Below are positions 37,401 through 51,743 of a stretch of DNA of 64,000 bases, piece by piece. Each line of letters opens with the position of its first letter. The first letter of the stretch is position 1. Source of the stretch: Acidobacteriota bacterium (GTDB lineage: Bacteria > Acidobacteriota > Terriglobia > Bryobacterales > Bryobacteraceae); the NCBI GenBank assembly GCA_017304135.1, contig JAFLBB010000011.1, positions 25,872 through 89,871 on the forward strand. The letters are read 5' to 3'. The translations under genes were made by a program, and so were the position numbers. Below the pieces are notes generated by a model. The model did no database searches, was not told the DNA's origin, and was given only the letters and a program-made list of their open reading frames with translations.

Positions 37401-38822
37401 GAACTCATCCGGTCGCTCGGCATCGAGGCTGTGCAGGGGCCCGAGATTGCCATCCGCACCAATCCGCTCGATCCCTTCGGCAAGCTGCTGATCGTTACAG
37501 GCCGCACAGGCACTGAACTTCGCACCGCCGCGCAAATCCTGGCCGCGGGCAGCTATCCCAAAGATGGCGACCGCGCCGCGCTTACCGGAATCCGCGTGCC
37601 TCCGCCCGCCGCTGCCTACGATGCGCCTCGCTGGCTCAATCCGCTCCGCTCCAAAGGGCTGGGCGAGTCGCTGAGCCCTGAGATGCTGCGCTGGTACGGC
37701 GCCGGAGCGATGAACCTCTATTTCCGTCTCCCGCCCGACCTTGCCTTCGGCCAGCGCTCCACGGTTCCGCTGCGGCTGGGCTTTCGCACAACGGCCTCAG
37801 TCGAACAGTCCGGAGAGCTGCGAGTGACCCTGAACGGAGGCCGCGTCAGCACCACTCGTTTCACTATCAGCGAAGGGGCGACGTCCCACCATCGCACGGT
37901 TTATCTGCCGGTGCCTTCGCTTTACACCGGCAACACGCTCACGATCGAGTTCCACCTCAATGCGCCGGCCAACAGCGCCGCCAGCAGCTATCCCGAGATC
38001 AGTGTGCTGCCGAACTCGTCCATCGAACTGCGCGGTATTCCCCGTTTCGTCCGCCTGCCGCGTCTCGATCTCTTTGCCAATGCCGGCTTCCCGTTCACGC
38101 GCCTGGCTGACCTCTCTGGAACGGCCGTGCTACTGCCCGAAAAGCCCTCCACTGACGAGGTTGCCTGTTACCTCGGCCTGCTCGGGCGGTTTGGCGGACA
38201 AACCGGTTCGCCCACCTACCGCGTGACGGTGCTCGGCGCCAGTGAGGCCCGCAAAGCGCAGGACAAGGAGTTGCTGGTTATCGGTTCCACCAGTGATCAC
38301 CCGCTGTTCCAACAATGGGCGGCGCATCTTCCGGTGAGCATCAACGACCAGTTGCGGCCCCACAAGCCGCCCGGCTTGTGGAGCTTGATGGCGGATCTTC
38401 CGTTCACCACCACCGGCCGTGAGTATCGTCGCTTGAGCGACACGCTGTTTGAGGGAGCCTCTCCGGAAGGGGTCGTCCAGGCCATCGCCTCGCCGCTCGA
38501 TAGCCGCCGCAACGCCGTCCTGGTCGCTGTGGGTGACCAGCAGAACTTCGATTTCTTCATGCAATCGCTGCACAGCAACGCGTCCAAGGACGTGAAGGGC
38601 AGTGTGGCCCTGTTCTCCAACGGCCGCTTTCAATCGTTCGAGTTCGCCAGCACCACCACCCATTTGGGCGAACTCAGTCTCCTCGAGAGCTTCTACACAT
38701 GGGTTGGAAGCAATTTCTTCCTCATCGTGTTTGTCGTTATCGGCTTCGCCATCCCCCTGTCGCGATGGTTCTCCGAATGGTGCGATCAGCACGCCGCCGT
38801 GCGGCTCCAAGGAAGCCGTTGA
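34497..38822 (+). CDS. bcsAB: fused cellulose synthase BcsA-BcsB
   Basis: A 1441-residue fusion of the catalytic and periplasmic subunits, like AcsAB of Komagataeibacter. GTG 34497 has AGGAG about 10 bases upstream; the longer frame overlaps bcsQ and is rejected. BcsA part: membrane helices, LDDGK (Asp188-189), FDSDH (Asp236, Asp238), TED (catalytic Asp333) and QRIRW (369-373). The C-terminal PilZ domain has R-S-A-E-R (571-575) and D-I-S-T-S-G (598-603), so cyclic-di-GMP activation should be intact. From about residue 740 the BcsB part shows jelly-roll/flavodoxin-like repeats and a final transmembrane anchor (SNFFLIVFVVIGFAIPLSRW). It makes and passes cellulose across the inner membrane. Confidence 0.95.
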   Translation: MSSTTTVTKRSVSSRSRLPRLALALLMTAMLLMLATVPLDWKDQAVLGSVLFVAGLFISKRFASERATSVLIVISLFCATRYFWWRVTETIQYFIANGSQVPLLDVFFVVLLLGAEAYAVVILVLGYFQNARPLRRKPAPLPDDLSLWPSVDVLIPTYNEPLEIVRTTMLGAMNIDWPRDRLNVFILDDGKRAEVHKLAQEAGCGYIARLDNVGAKAGNINHALGRTTGEFVAIFDSDHVPTRSFLQLTMGWFGKDPRLAMVQTPHHFYSPDPFEKNLGTFRKVPNEEELFYGTLQDGNDFWNGMIFCGSCAVLRRSALDEVGGIATETVTEDSHTSLRLLKLGWNTAYINIPQAAGLAASNVSDHIGQRIRWARGMVQILRMENPLFAKGLTWPQRLCYFNATIHFLHAIPRLVFLTAPLVFLLLGRSNVYGYSWAILAYVIPYVLMATLTNSRAHGKFRHSFWNEVFETLLAPYILVPTVLALVNPRWGKFNVTPKGALVHKKYFDFAIATPFLVLFGLNVAGLIVGVMQSLSGIEDNGTILVNLTWTLFNTLILGATLAVPWESRQTRSAERIPLRMPIRLRKRNGVELNGFTLDISTSGASLQLDTPAELNANDGADVIFHLSGEEYALPAQVRRSRGLVVGLNFQFTSLLQHEALVRVIFGRADSWVNWGAGRQDDRLLWSFGRVLWVALRGIAMLPKGLISTPATAVEEEPEALPQAEAQSVLRGRVVPLSVLLIAAVLLAIGVARANEPFAETRDWAELGHRQPVTFQAGEGRVNLAFTVPLTKLVTQGSLVFQYKSSGGFRDGSALNVSLNGVALTSINPQVKPGAAGVLQQVEIPLPSDLVVSENTLTLQLAATCQGGCKERVHWVQVDPSTTIRLSGAMLPLPDSLRVLPAPFVDSTTRRMSRVTMVFGGDMRNETLEAAGVVASWIGAIADDRGSQFTVRTGSIQRGNAIVFATSDSELIRSLGIEAVQGPEIAIRTNPLDPFGKLLIVTGRTGTELRTAAQILAAGSYPKDGDRAALTGIRVPPPAAAYDAPRWLNPLRSKGLGESLSPEMLRWYGAGAMNLYFRLPPDLAFGQRSTVPLRLGFRTTASVEQSGELRVTLNGGRVSTTRFTISEGATSHHRTVYLPVPSLYTGNTLTIEFHLNAPANSAASSYPEISVLPNSSIELRGIPRFVRLPRLDLFANAGFPFTRLADLSGTAVLLPEKPSTDEVACYLGLLGRFGGQTGSPTYRVTVLGASEARKAQDKELLVIGSTSDHPLFQQWAAHLPVSINDQLRPHKPPGLWSLMADLPFTTTGREYRRLSDTLFEGASPEGVVQAIASPLDSRRNAVLVAVGDQQNFDFFMQSLHSNASKDVKGSVALFSNGRFQSFEFASTTTHLGELSLLESFYTWVGSNFFLIVFVVIGFAIPLSRWFSEWCDQHAAVRLQGSR

Positions 38823-38823
38823 G

Positions 38824-39954
38824 GTGTGGCGTAGAGAGGCAACCAGAGTACTAATGGCTGCGATTCCGCTGTATTCGTTCGAAGCCTCCGACGGCTGGCC
38901 GCTCTGGACCAGCTATGCCGCCCGTTTCCTGTCCGCTGACGGCCGCGTTGCCGATCCCGCCGTCCAGGGCCACACTACGTCCGAGGGGCAGGCCTACGCG
39001 CTGTTCTTCGCGCTCGTGGCCAATGACCGGCCGCGCTTTGAGCGCCTGTTGGAGTGGACGCAGAACAACCTCGCCGGCGGCGACCTGACGCGAAACCTGC
39101 CTGCCTGGCTATGGGGCAAATCCCCGACGGGCGCCTGGACCGTGCTCGACCGCAACACTGCTTCCGACGCCGATCTGTGGATCGCCTACACACTGCTCGA
39201 GGCGGCCCGGCATTGGAGCGAGCCTCGCTTCCAAGCCCTTGGTCAGGGACTGGCGGCGATCATTGCCCGCTTTGAAGTCGAAGATCTGCCCGGCTTCGGA
39301 GCCATGCTGCTTCCCGGCCAGCGCGATTTTCACGTCGGTGATACCTACTTCCTCAATCCCAGCTATGTGCCGGTCCAGGTGCTGTTGGGAATGGCAGTGC
39401 ACTGCCCGCAAGGCCCCTGGCGCGCCATTGCCGCCAATGTGCCGCTGCTGGTGAAAGCCAGCGCGCCGCGGGGCTTTGCCCTCGATTGGGTGAGCTATCG
39501 CCCCGGCCACGGGTTCGGCTTCGAAGCGCCCGCAGGTAAGAAGCCGCTCGCCAGCTACGACGCGATTCGAGTGTACCTGTGGGCAGGCATGTTGCCGGCC
39601 GGCTTGAGCGCGCGCCGCACGCTGCTGGAGTCGTTGCCGGGCATGTCCCGCGCTCTGTCTCAAGCCCCTGCTCCGCCCTCTGTTGTGAACCGCGATGGCA
39701 CCATCGCCAATCCTCACAGCGGCGCCGGCTTCTCCGCATCCGTGGCGCCCTATCTGATGGCGCGCGGCGAACGCGCTCGTGCCATTGCGCAACGGCGTCG
39801 CGTAGCCGAGGCATTTCACCGTGACAGCGGCCTCTATGGCCCGTCGCCCGACTACTACGAGCAGAACCTGATCCTCTTTTCCGAGGGGTGGTTGCAAAAC
39901 CGCTATCTGTTCACAACCACTGGCCACCTTGACCTGTTATGGAGACGAAAGTGA
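38824..39954 (+). CDS. bcsZ: BcsZ, GH8 endo-beta-1,4-glucanase of cellulose synthesis
   Basis: A 376-residue periplasmic GH8 endoglucanase that trims nascent cellulose. GTG 38824 is chosen because AAGGAAG lies about 8 bases upstream, it directly follows the bcsAB stop, and it gives a short hydrophobic leader (TRVLMAAIPLYSFEA). ATG 38854 would remove that leader. Numbered from the GTG, the catalytic acid is Glu54 (TTSEGQAYALFFAL) and the base is Asp115 in SDADLWIAYTLLEA, almost the same numbers as E. coli BcsZ (E55, D116). DRNTASDADLW and the C-terminal YYEQNLILFSEGW are typical. Confidence 0.92.
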   Translation: MWRREATRVLMAAIPLYSFEASDGWPLWTSYAARFLSADGRVADPAVQGHTTSEGQAYALFFALVANDRPRFERLLEWTQNNLAGGDLTRNLPAWLWGKSPTGAWTVLDRNTASDADLWIAYTLLEAARHWSEPRFQALGQGLAAIIARFEVEDLPGFGAMLLPGQRDFHVGDTYFLNPSYVPVQVLLGMAVHCPQGPWRAIAANVPLLVKASAPRGFALDWVSYRPGHGFGFEAPAGKKPLASYDAIRVYLWAGMLPAGLSARRTLLESLPGMSRALSQAPAPPSVVNRDGTIANPHSGAGFSASVAPYLMARGERARAIAQRRRVAEAFHRDSGLYGPSPDYYEQNLILFSEGWLQNRYLFTTTGHLDLLWRRK

Positions 39955-42900
39955 CCCGCTTGATTCTTGCAGCCCTTTTCGCCGGGATGTTGATTGTGCC
40001 CTCCGCGATGCCACTGTTTGCACAGAGCGCCAGTGAGGCCCTTGTCGACAAAGCGCGAGCTCTGGAGGGCCGCGGCCGTCCCGATCTCGCCGCCCAAACC
40101 TGGCAGCAGGTGCTGCTCTCCGACCCCAAACACCAGGAAGCCCTCGCCACACTCGCCCGCTTCGCCAAGCAAAGCGGCAAGGCCGAGGAGTCGCGCGCCT
40201 ACATGAACCGCCTGCGCGCGGTGAACCCCTCGCATCCGGCGCTGCAGCAGTTGCAGTCCATGCCGGTGTTGGTGCAGCAACAGGCCAGGCTGCGCGAGGC
40301 GGCGCGGCTCGCCGCCAACGAGCAGTTCGACCAGGCCATGCAGATCTACCGCCAGGTGTTCGGCGACGAACCGCCTCCGGGCGCGATGGCGATCGCTTAT
40401 TACGAAACGCAGGCCTCTGTACCTGGCGGGTGGGAAACCGCCACGGCCGGACTGCAAAAGATGATGGCGGCCTATCCGGCCGTTGAGGACTATAAGCTCT
40501 CCCTTGGCAAGTTGTGGACCTACCGGCCCTCCACGAGGTTGGCCGGCCTGCGTTTGCTCGAGACGATCAAGGGCGGCAGCGATGCCATCTCCAAGGCCCG
40601 GCAGGCTTGGCGCCAGGCGCTGATCTGGGAAGGCGCCAATCCGGCCGCGCTGCCTTCGGCCCGAGCCTACCTGGCACGCCATCCGGATGTGGAACTGGGC
40701 AGGCTCTTTGAGGGTGTCGCCCCGGCGGCCAGCGCCGCGCCGCAGGCTGGCACGGTCCGCTCCAGCGCCGAACATCAGGCCTACGCGGCCCTCAAAGCAA
40801 ACAAGGTGAAGGACGCCGAGACGCTGTTTGAAACCGCTCTCCAGCAGACTCCGAAAAGCTCCAGTTCGCTCGCCGGCCTAGGCTTTGTGCGCATGAAGCA
40901 GGAGCGGTTCGGCGATGCGGTGGCCATGTTTGAAGCCGCCGCCAATGAGGCTCCCAAGGACAAAGACATTGCCGACGGCCTCGAGACCGCGCGCTTCTGG
41001 GCCGCCATGGACGATGGTTCGAAGGCGTTCGCCGCCGACCAGCTGGCCGAGTCCGCCGCGCACTTCCGCAAAGCTCTCGAATTGCGTCCCAACAGCCCCG
41101 AGGCGCTGCAGTCTCTCGGCGGGGCGCTGATGAAAGCCGGCGATCCCATCGCCGCCGCGCAGCACTTTGAGAAGTTGACCGAACAGCAGCCGCAGAACGA
41201 ACAGGCCTGGTACGAGCTTGTCAACGCGCGTTACCGCGGCGTGAGTGCCGAGTCGGCCCTTGCCACCGTGCGCCAGTTACCCGGCTCAGTGCGGCTGGGC
41301 CTGTCCCGCAACATCCAGTACCTGGCCATGATGTCGTCGGCATCGAGCGATGCCGGCAATGCCGCTGATTCCAAGCGCTACCTCTACGAGGCCATTGAAC
41401 TGTCGAACTCGAAGGGCCTCGCGCTTTCGGCTTCCACCCAGTTGCAGTTTGCCGGTCTGTATTTGCGGCACGGCCATATCGCCGAGGCCGCCGCTGTCTT
41501 TCAGAAAGTAGTCGACGCCGACCCGCGCAACGCCGATGCCTGGGAAGGTCTGCTCACCGCGCTCATTCAAACCCGCCAGGAAAGCCGCGCCGCACGGGCC
41601 CTCGAGCAGATGCCGGCCAAGGTCTTTGAAGTTGCCGCCACACGGCCCGGGGCGCTCCGCTCGCTGGCAGCCATCGCCGAATCGATGGGGCAATTGGAAG
41701 ACGCCGAGAAGTACCTCGAGAAAGCGATCACCCTCGACACCAAGGTGAACGAAGCAGCCCATACCGCTACGCAACTGCAACTGGCGCACCTGTGGCTGGC
41801 GCAAGGCTACAACCAGCGCGCCGAAGCGCTGCTGCGCGACATGACGGCGATGCAGCCGGATAACCCCGACGCCTGGAAAGCGCTGGTAGCCGCGCTGCAC
41901 AAGCAGAACAACGACCATGCGGCGCTGAAAGAGTCGGGCCGGCTGCCCAAGTCGGTCTCCTCAACGCTTGCCGACGACCCCGATTACGTCAGCCTGCTGG
42001 CTTCGGTCTACAACTCGCTCGGGCGCTATAACGAAGCGCTACGGCTGGTGCGGCGCGCCTCGGCCCTGATGCGCCAGCAGGAGCGCACGCCACCCGCCGA
42101 CCTGGACCTGCAACTGGCTTGGCTGCTGCTGAACACCAACGGTGAGGATCGCGAACTATACTCCCTGCTCACTGAGGTGGGCGCTCGCCCGGATCTGAGC
42201 ATGATCCAGCAGGACAGCGTCTCCGAGTTGTGGTCCACCTGGATCTTGCGCCGCGCCAACGTCTCGGCCAATGCCGGCGACCTCATGCGCGCGATGGCCA
42301 TTCTGGAAGCCGGCACGCGCATGTTGCCGCGCGATTCGGCGCTGCGTTCCAGCTACGCCGGCACACTGCTTCAGGCCGGTGAGCCTGTCAAGGCGCTCGG
42401 CGTCTACAAAGCTTGGGGGCTGAACGGCGCGGGTGCACTCGACTTTGAAGGAGCGGTCGGAGCGGCCATGGGCGCCGGCGATATGAACACGGCTACGGTG
42501 TGGTTGCGTACCGCCCTGAACCGCTGGCCCAATAACGCAGGCATGCTGAACCTGGCTGGAAAACTGTCCGCTGCCAAAGGCGACTACAAGACCGCGCAGC
42601 GCTTTTGGAGCGCCGCTTTGGCCGCCACCCCGGTGCCGGCCGAGGTCTCCAAGCCGTCCACCGGGGTGCGCGAACTGAAACCAGCCGATGACCGGCCGGC
42701 CACCGAGGTCCTGGGTGAACTCCTGTTGGGCAGCGAAGCCGTCCAGCAGCGCCGCATTCCGCCGCAACCGCCGGCTGTGCTCGCTCCGGCGCGCGAGTTG
42801 GGGGCCCCGGCCGCCTCGGCCCCTGCGCCTAAACCGACGGCGACCAGCCCTGCCCCCTCCGCTGCCCTTCCGGCCGCCACGGGCAGACCGCGGCCAGCGA

Positions 42901-44303
42901 ACGTGGTGAGCGTGGCCGACCGCACGCCCGACCCCATCGTCCGTCCTCGCGCTGCCGCACCGGCTGTTGGTCCGCTACTCGCAGAGAGGTCCGGGCTGCC
43001 GCGGCCAGCCGTTGCCGGCTCGGAAATCCCCATCACGCTGCCGAGAACCGCCGCCCAGACGCAAGCCACGGTGGAGACCGCCAGCGCCCTGCCCGCCGTG
43101 GTTGCGCCGGCCTTCATCGACGCCCCGAAGCCCACGCGCGACGCATCCGCTATGCGATCGGAGATCCAGGACCGCCTCGACGCGATCCAGTCGCGCAACT
43201 CCTCTTACTTCGGCAGTGGCGGCGACATCCGCGCCCGCAGCGGCGAGCAGGGCTTTGACCGCATGATCCTCGAACAAGCCAATCTCGAAGCCAGTTATGT
43301 GGTCGGCGGCGGCGTGCGCTTGAGCGTGATCGCCCGCCCCACCTACATCGAATCGGGCACGCCCGATGGCGCCAGTGAACGCCGCTTCGGCCTCCTTCCG
43401 GCCGGCTCGACTTTCGAAGCCCAGTCGGCCAGCGGTGTCGGCGGTGAAGTGCAAATCTCCACGTCGACCTTCGGGCTGCGCTTCGGTTCCACGCCGCGCA
43501 AATTCCTCGTCAGCAACTTCATCGGCGGGCTCCGCTTCCGGCCCGGCAATGGTCCGATCACGTTGCTTGTCGAACGCGACGCGCTGCGCGACTCCATGCT
43601 TTCGTTCGCCGGCGTCCGTGATCCGGTCACCAATCGCGTCTGGGGTGGCGTCATTGCCAATACCTTCTCCGCGCAGGGCAACTGGGGCGGAGCCAAGACC
43701 GGCTTCTATACCAGCTTTGGCTTCCAAACCCTCACCGGCCAGCAGGTGCAATCCAACACACGCGTGGAAGGCAACCTCGGCATGTATTTCAAGGTCCTGG
43801 AGAATCAGTCGGGCAAGCTCACCGCGGGCTTCAACCTCACCGGCATCCACTATGAGAAGAACCTACGCTACTTCACGCTCGGCCACGGCGGCTACTTCAG
43901 CCCCCAGCAATACATGCTTGCCAACGTGCCCGTGCAGTGGCGAGGCATGTACAGCCAGAAGGTGCAGTACATGGTCAACGCCAGCCTTGGAGCACAACAC
44001 TTCCAGGAAAACGCCGCGCCTTATTTCCCCACGCTGCCCACCCTGCAAGGCCGCAACGGCCACTACTACCCGAAGCAGGTGTCCACTGGCGCCAACTACA
44101 GCATCGATGTCCAATCGGCGGTGCCCCTCACCCCGTTCTGGCACCTCGGCATCTTCGCCAACATGAACAACACCCGCAATTTCCACTCCGCCGCCGCTGG
44201 TGTCTTCCTGCGCTTCAGCACACGGCCGCGTCCGCTCAACCAAGAGGTCCAGGTGCCGTCGGTTCCCGATTGGCGTGGCGTAGAACCGTTCCGCCTCTAC
44301 TAA
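39951..44303 (+). CDS. bcsC: BcsC-like TPR and beta-barrel cellulose export protein
   Basis: A 1450-residue protein. GTG 39951 overlaps the bcsZ stop (GTGA) with GGAG 6 bases before it; ATG 39939 is the alternative. After a signal peptide (LILAALFAGMLIVPSAMPLFAQ) come many tetratricopeptide repeats to about residue 900 (for example WQQVLLSDPKHQEALATLARF). A 100-residue Ala/Pro-rich linker (about 930-1060) follows, then a C-terminal BcsC-type outer-membrane barrel (SSYFGSGGDIRARSGEQG ... GGYFSPQQY). It exports cellulose through peptidoglycan and the outer membrane. The long low-complexity linker is distinctive. Confidence 0.92.
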   Translation: MTRLILAALFAGMLIVPSAMPLFAQSASEALVDKARALEGRGRPDLAAQTWQQVLLSDPKHQEALATLARFAKQSGKAEESRAYMNRLRAVNPSHPALQQLQSMPVLVQQQARLREAARLAANEQFDQAMQIYRQVFGDEPPPGAMAIAYYETQASVPGGWETATAGLQKMMAAYPAVEDYKLSLGKLWTYRPSTRLAGLRLLETIKGGSDAISKARQAWRQALIWEGANPAALPSARAYLARHPDVELGRLFEGVAPAASAAPQAGTVRSSAEHQAYAALKANKVKDAETLFETALQQTPKSSSSLAGLGFVRMKQERFGDAVAMFEAAANEAPKDKDIADGLETARFWAAMDDGSKAFAADQLAESAAHFRKALELRPNSPEALQSLGGALMKAGDPIAAAQHFEKLTEQQPQNEQAWYELVNARYRGVSAESALATVRQLPGSVRLGLSRNIQYLAMMSSASSDAGNAADSKRYLYEAIELSNSKGLALSASTQLQFAGLYLRHGHIAEAAAVFQKVVDADPRNADAWEGLLTALIQTRQESRAARALEQMPAKVFEVAATRPGALRSLAAIAESMGQLEDAEKYLEKAITLDTKVNEAAHTATQLQLAHLWLAQGYNQRAEALLRDMTAMQPDNPDAWKALVAALHKQNNDHAALKESGRLPKSVSSTLADDPDYVSLLASVYNSLGRYNEALRLVRRASALMRQQERTPPADLDLQLAWLLLNTNGEDRELYSLLTEVGARPDLSMIQQDSVSELWSTWILRRANVSANAGDLMRAMAILEAGTRMLPRDSALRSSYAGTLLQAGEPVKALGVYKAWGLNGAGALDFEGAVGAAMGAGDMNTATVWLRTALNRWPNNAGMLNLAGKLSAAKGDYKTAQRFWSAALAATPVPAEVSKPSTGVRELKPADDRPATEVLGELLLGSEAVQQRRIPPQPPAVLAPARELGAPAASAPAPKPTATSPAPSAALPAATGRPRPANVVSVADRTPDPIVRPRAAAPAVGPLLAERSGLPRPAVAGSEIPITLPRTAAQTQATVETASALPAVVAPAFIDAPKPTRDASAMRSEIQDRLDAIQSRNSSYFGSGGDIRARSGEQGFDRMILEQANLEASYVVGGGVRLSVIARPTYIESGTPDGASERRFGLLPAGSTFEAQSASGVGGEVQISTSTFGLRFGSTPRKFLVSNFIGGLRFRPGNGPITLLVERDALRDSMLSFAGVRDPVTNRVWGGVIANTFSAQGNWGGAKTGFYTSFGFQTLTGQQVQSNTRVEGNLGMYFKVLENQSGKLTAGFNLTGIHYEKNLRYFTLGHGGYFSPQQYMLANVPVQWRGMYSQKVQYMVNASLGAQHFQENAAPYFPTLPTLQGRNGHYYPKQVSTGANYSIDVQSAVPLTPFWHLGIFANMNNTRNFHSAAAGVFLRFSTRPRPLNQEVQVPSVPDWRGVEPFRLY

Positions 44304-44318
44304 ACCCTGTACGAAACA

Positions 44319-46447
44319 ATGATTCACCGAATCTCATTTGCGTCGTGTCTGCTCGGCTGCGCCTCTCTCGCCGCGCAGTCTCCGATGACTTGCCGGCTGG
44401 TGGACATCCCGTCGCAGACCATTCGCGCCGAGGGCCTGTCGGAACTGCTTAGCGATGTGCTCATTTCTTGCACCGGCGGCTCTCCGGCGGCCTCCGGAGC
44501 GGTGCCGCAGTACCAACTTCTGGTCATCTCCAACACGCCGCTGAGCCCGCGCATCGTGCCGCCGCCCAAGACGGATTCGACCCTTATCCTCGACGGTCCG
44601 CTGCAGACCACGGTGAAACTTACTGACATCCTCGCGGTCATCGATGAACCGCTGGCCGCCGATCAGAGGCCATGCGCGCCGGTGGCGCCCGCAACCCATT
44701 GCCCGGTCGATGTGAGTTCGGCGGCGACAAGGCCCAACGTTTTCCAAGGTACGCTGCTGCAGGCCAATGCCGTGCTGTTTTCCAAGCTGCCCTTCAATCC
44801 GCCCGGGGAAGGGAAGACGCGATTCATCCGCATCACCAATATGCGCGCCTCGGCTGGCAACATTCCCAAACTGCCTGAGCCAGACAGTATCACCCTCAAC
44901 GCCCAGCTCTTTGACAGCGCGGGGCGAGAGGTTGTCATGCAAAACAACCGACAGGTTGCCGCGATCGCCAAGCCCGGCATCCTCGCCTCGGTGCGCACCA
45001 TCCACGACGAAGGCGTCGGTCCGAACACACCAGCGCTGATCGTTACTCCGGCGATGCTTCCGCAAAGCCAGCCCACCCGTGAGCAGGCTTTCCTGGTGAA
45101 ATTCACTGAGGGGTTCGCTTCCGCATTCAAACGGAGGAATCTCGGGACGACCTCGGCCGACCCCGGTTATGTGTTGACGCAGGCCGATCCGGGCGGACCG
45201 GCCAATACCGAGTCCGGCTTCTACAACGCCGCGTTCCCATCCACCCATGGTCTCAATCAGGCCGGCTTGGCCGACTCCGGCACGCGGCTCAAAGTCGTGC
45301 TCACCGACATCCCCGAAAACGTCCACATCTGGGCTAGCGCGCGCGATTCCGAGAGCGGCGCCACAAACTACTCGGCGAGCACGCCGCGCGCGTTACTTAC
45401 CTACGCCACCCGGTCCGGCGGCGGTCCGTTCGCCAAGAACAACCCTGCCCATGACACCTTCTCGCTCTTCTATCCGGAGAATGGTTCGGTCACGCTGGTG
45501 TGGGAGGTGATGGCCGCCGATGCCAGCGCCATCGAGAGTCTCAGCTTTGAGATCCGTGCGTTTGCGCCCAACGGCGTGGCCCGCCTGGGTACAGCCTTTG
45601 TCCATGCAGGACCAGCGCCCATTGCCGGGGAAGATACCGATGCCAGCGGCGCCGCCAGGGCCGCTGCCGTACCAGGGTTCCTGGAAAATCCGGATGATCC
45701 CGTGCCGGCGTTTCACATCGTCCCGACGCTCAGCTCCACCGCCGCCACAGCTGTCTCCGCGGCCAGCCTCTCCGGCGTCGCCGTGGCGCCCGATTCGCTC
45801 GTCTCCCTCTTCGGAGCCGGGCTTGCGCCCGTGACGGCAACCTCAGGCGCCGCACCTGTGACGCCTCTGGCCGAAGTGCGCGTCGACGTAATCGACAATT
45901 CCGGCACGCGCCGCTCCGCGCCTTTGTTGCTGGTGTCGCCCACGCAGATCAACTTCCTGCTCAATCCCGATACCACTCTCGGCCAGGCCGCCCTCATCGT
46001 GCGCAACGGTTCGCGTGAAGTGGCCACGGGTACGCTGCGTGTGAGTGCCGTCGCCCCCGGACTTTTCTCCGCTGCCGGATCGGGCGCGGGCCTTGCCACG
46101 GGCCAGGCCGTCACCATCACCGAAAGCGCCACGCGTTCGGCCGACCTGGCGCGATTTGACGCAGTGCGCAATCTGTGGCTGGGCATTCCTGTTGTGCTTG
46201 CACCCGCCTCGGGCACCTTCCTACGGCTGTATGGAAGCGGCATTCGCGGAGCCGGCAGTTTGTCGGCTGTGAGCCTGCGCGTGGGCGAGCAATCGGTTCC
46301 CGTCACCCGCGCCGGTCCGTCCGGGATCGCAGGCATCGATCTCATCGAAGCCGGACCGTTGCCACAGTCGTTGTCCGGCCGGGGCGAAGTAGCCGTCAAC
46401 CTCACCGTTGAGGGTAGAGCGGCCAATCCGTTGACCATATTGATCCA

Positions 46448-46451
<4 letters not shown>
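44319..46451 (+). CDS. secreted protein with Solibacter-type C-terminal (TIGR03437-like) domain
   Basis: A 710-residue exported protein (RISFASCLLGCASLAAQ). The first 470 residues are not recognised; they are rich in beta-strand-like stretches. Residues about 480-700 match the uncharacterised domain often called the Solibacter C-terminal domain (TIGR03437): SAASLSGVAVAPDSLVSLFG, LLLVSPTQINFLL, and VSAVAPGLFSAAGSGAG. That domain is largely restricted to Acidobacteriota secreted proteins and has no known function. The gene lies 15 bases after bcsC and overlaps the GH9 cellulase by 4 bases (ATGA). A role at the cell surface in handling cellulose is likely but inferred. Confidence 0.75.
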
Positions 46452-51743
<5,292 letters not shown>
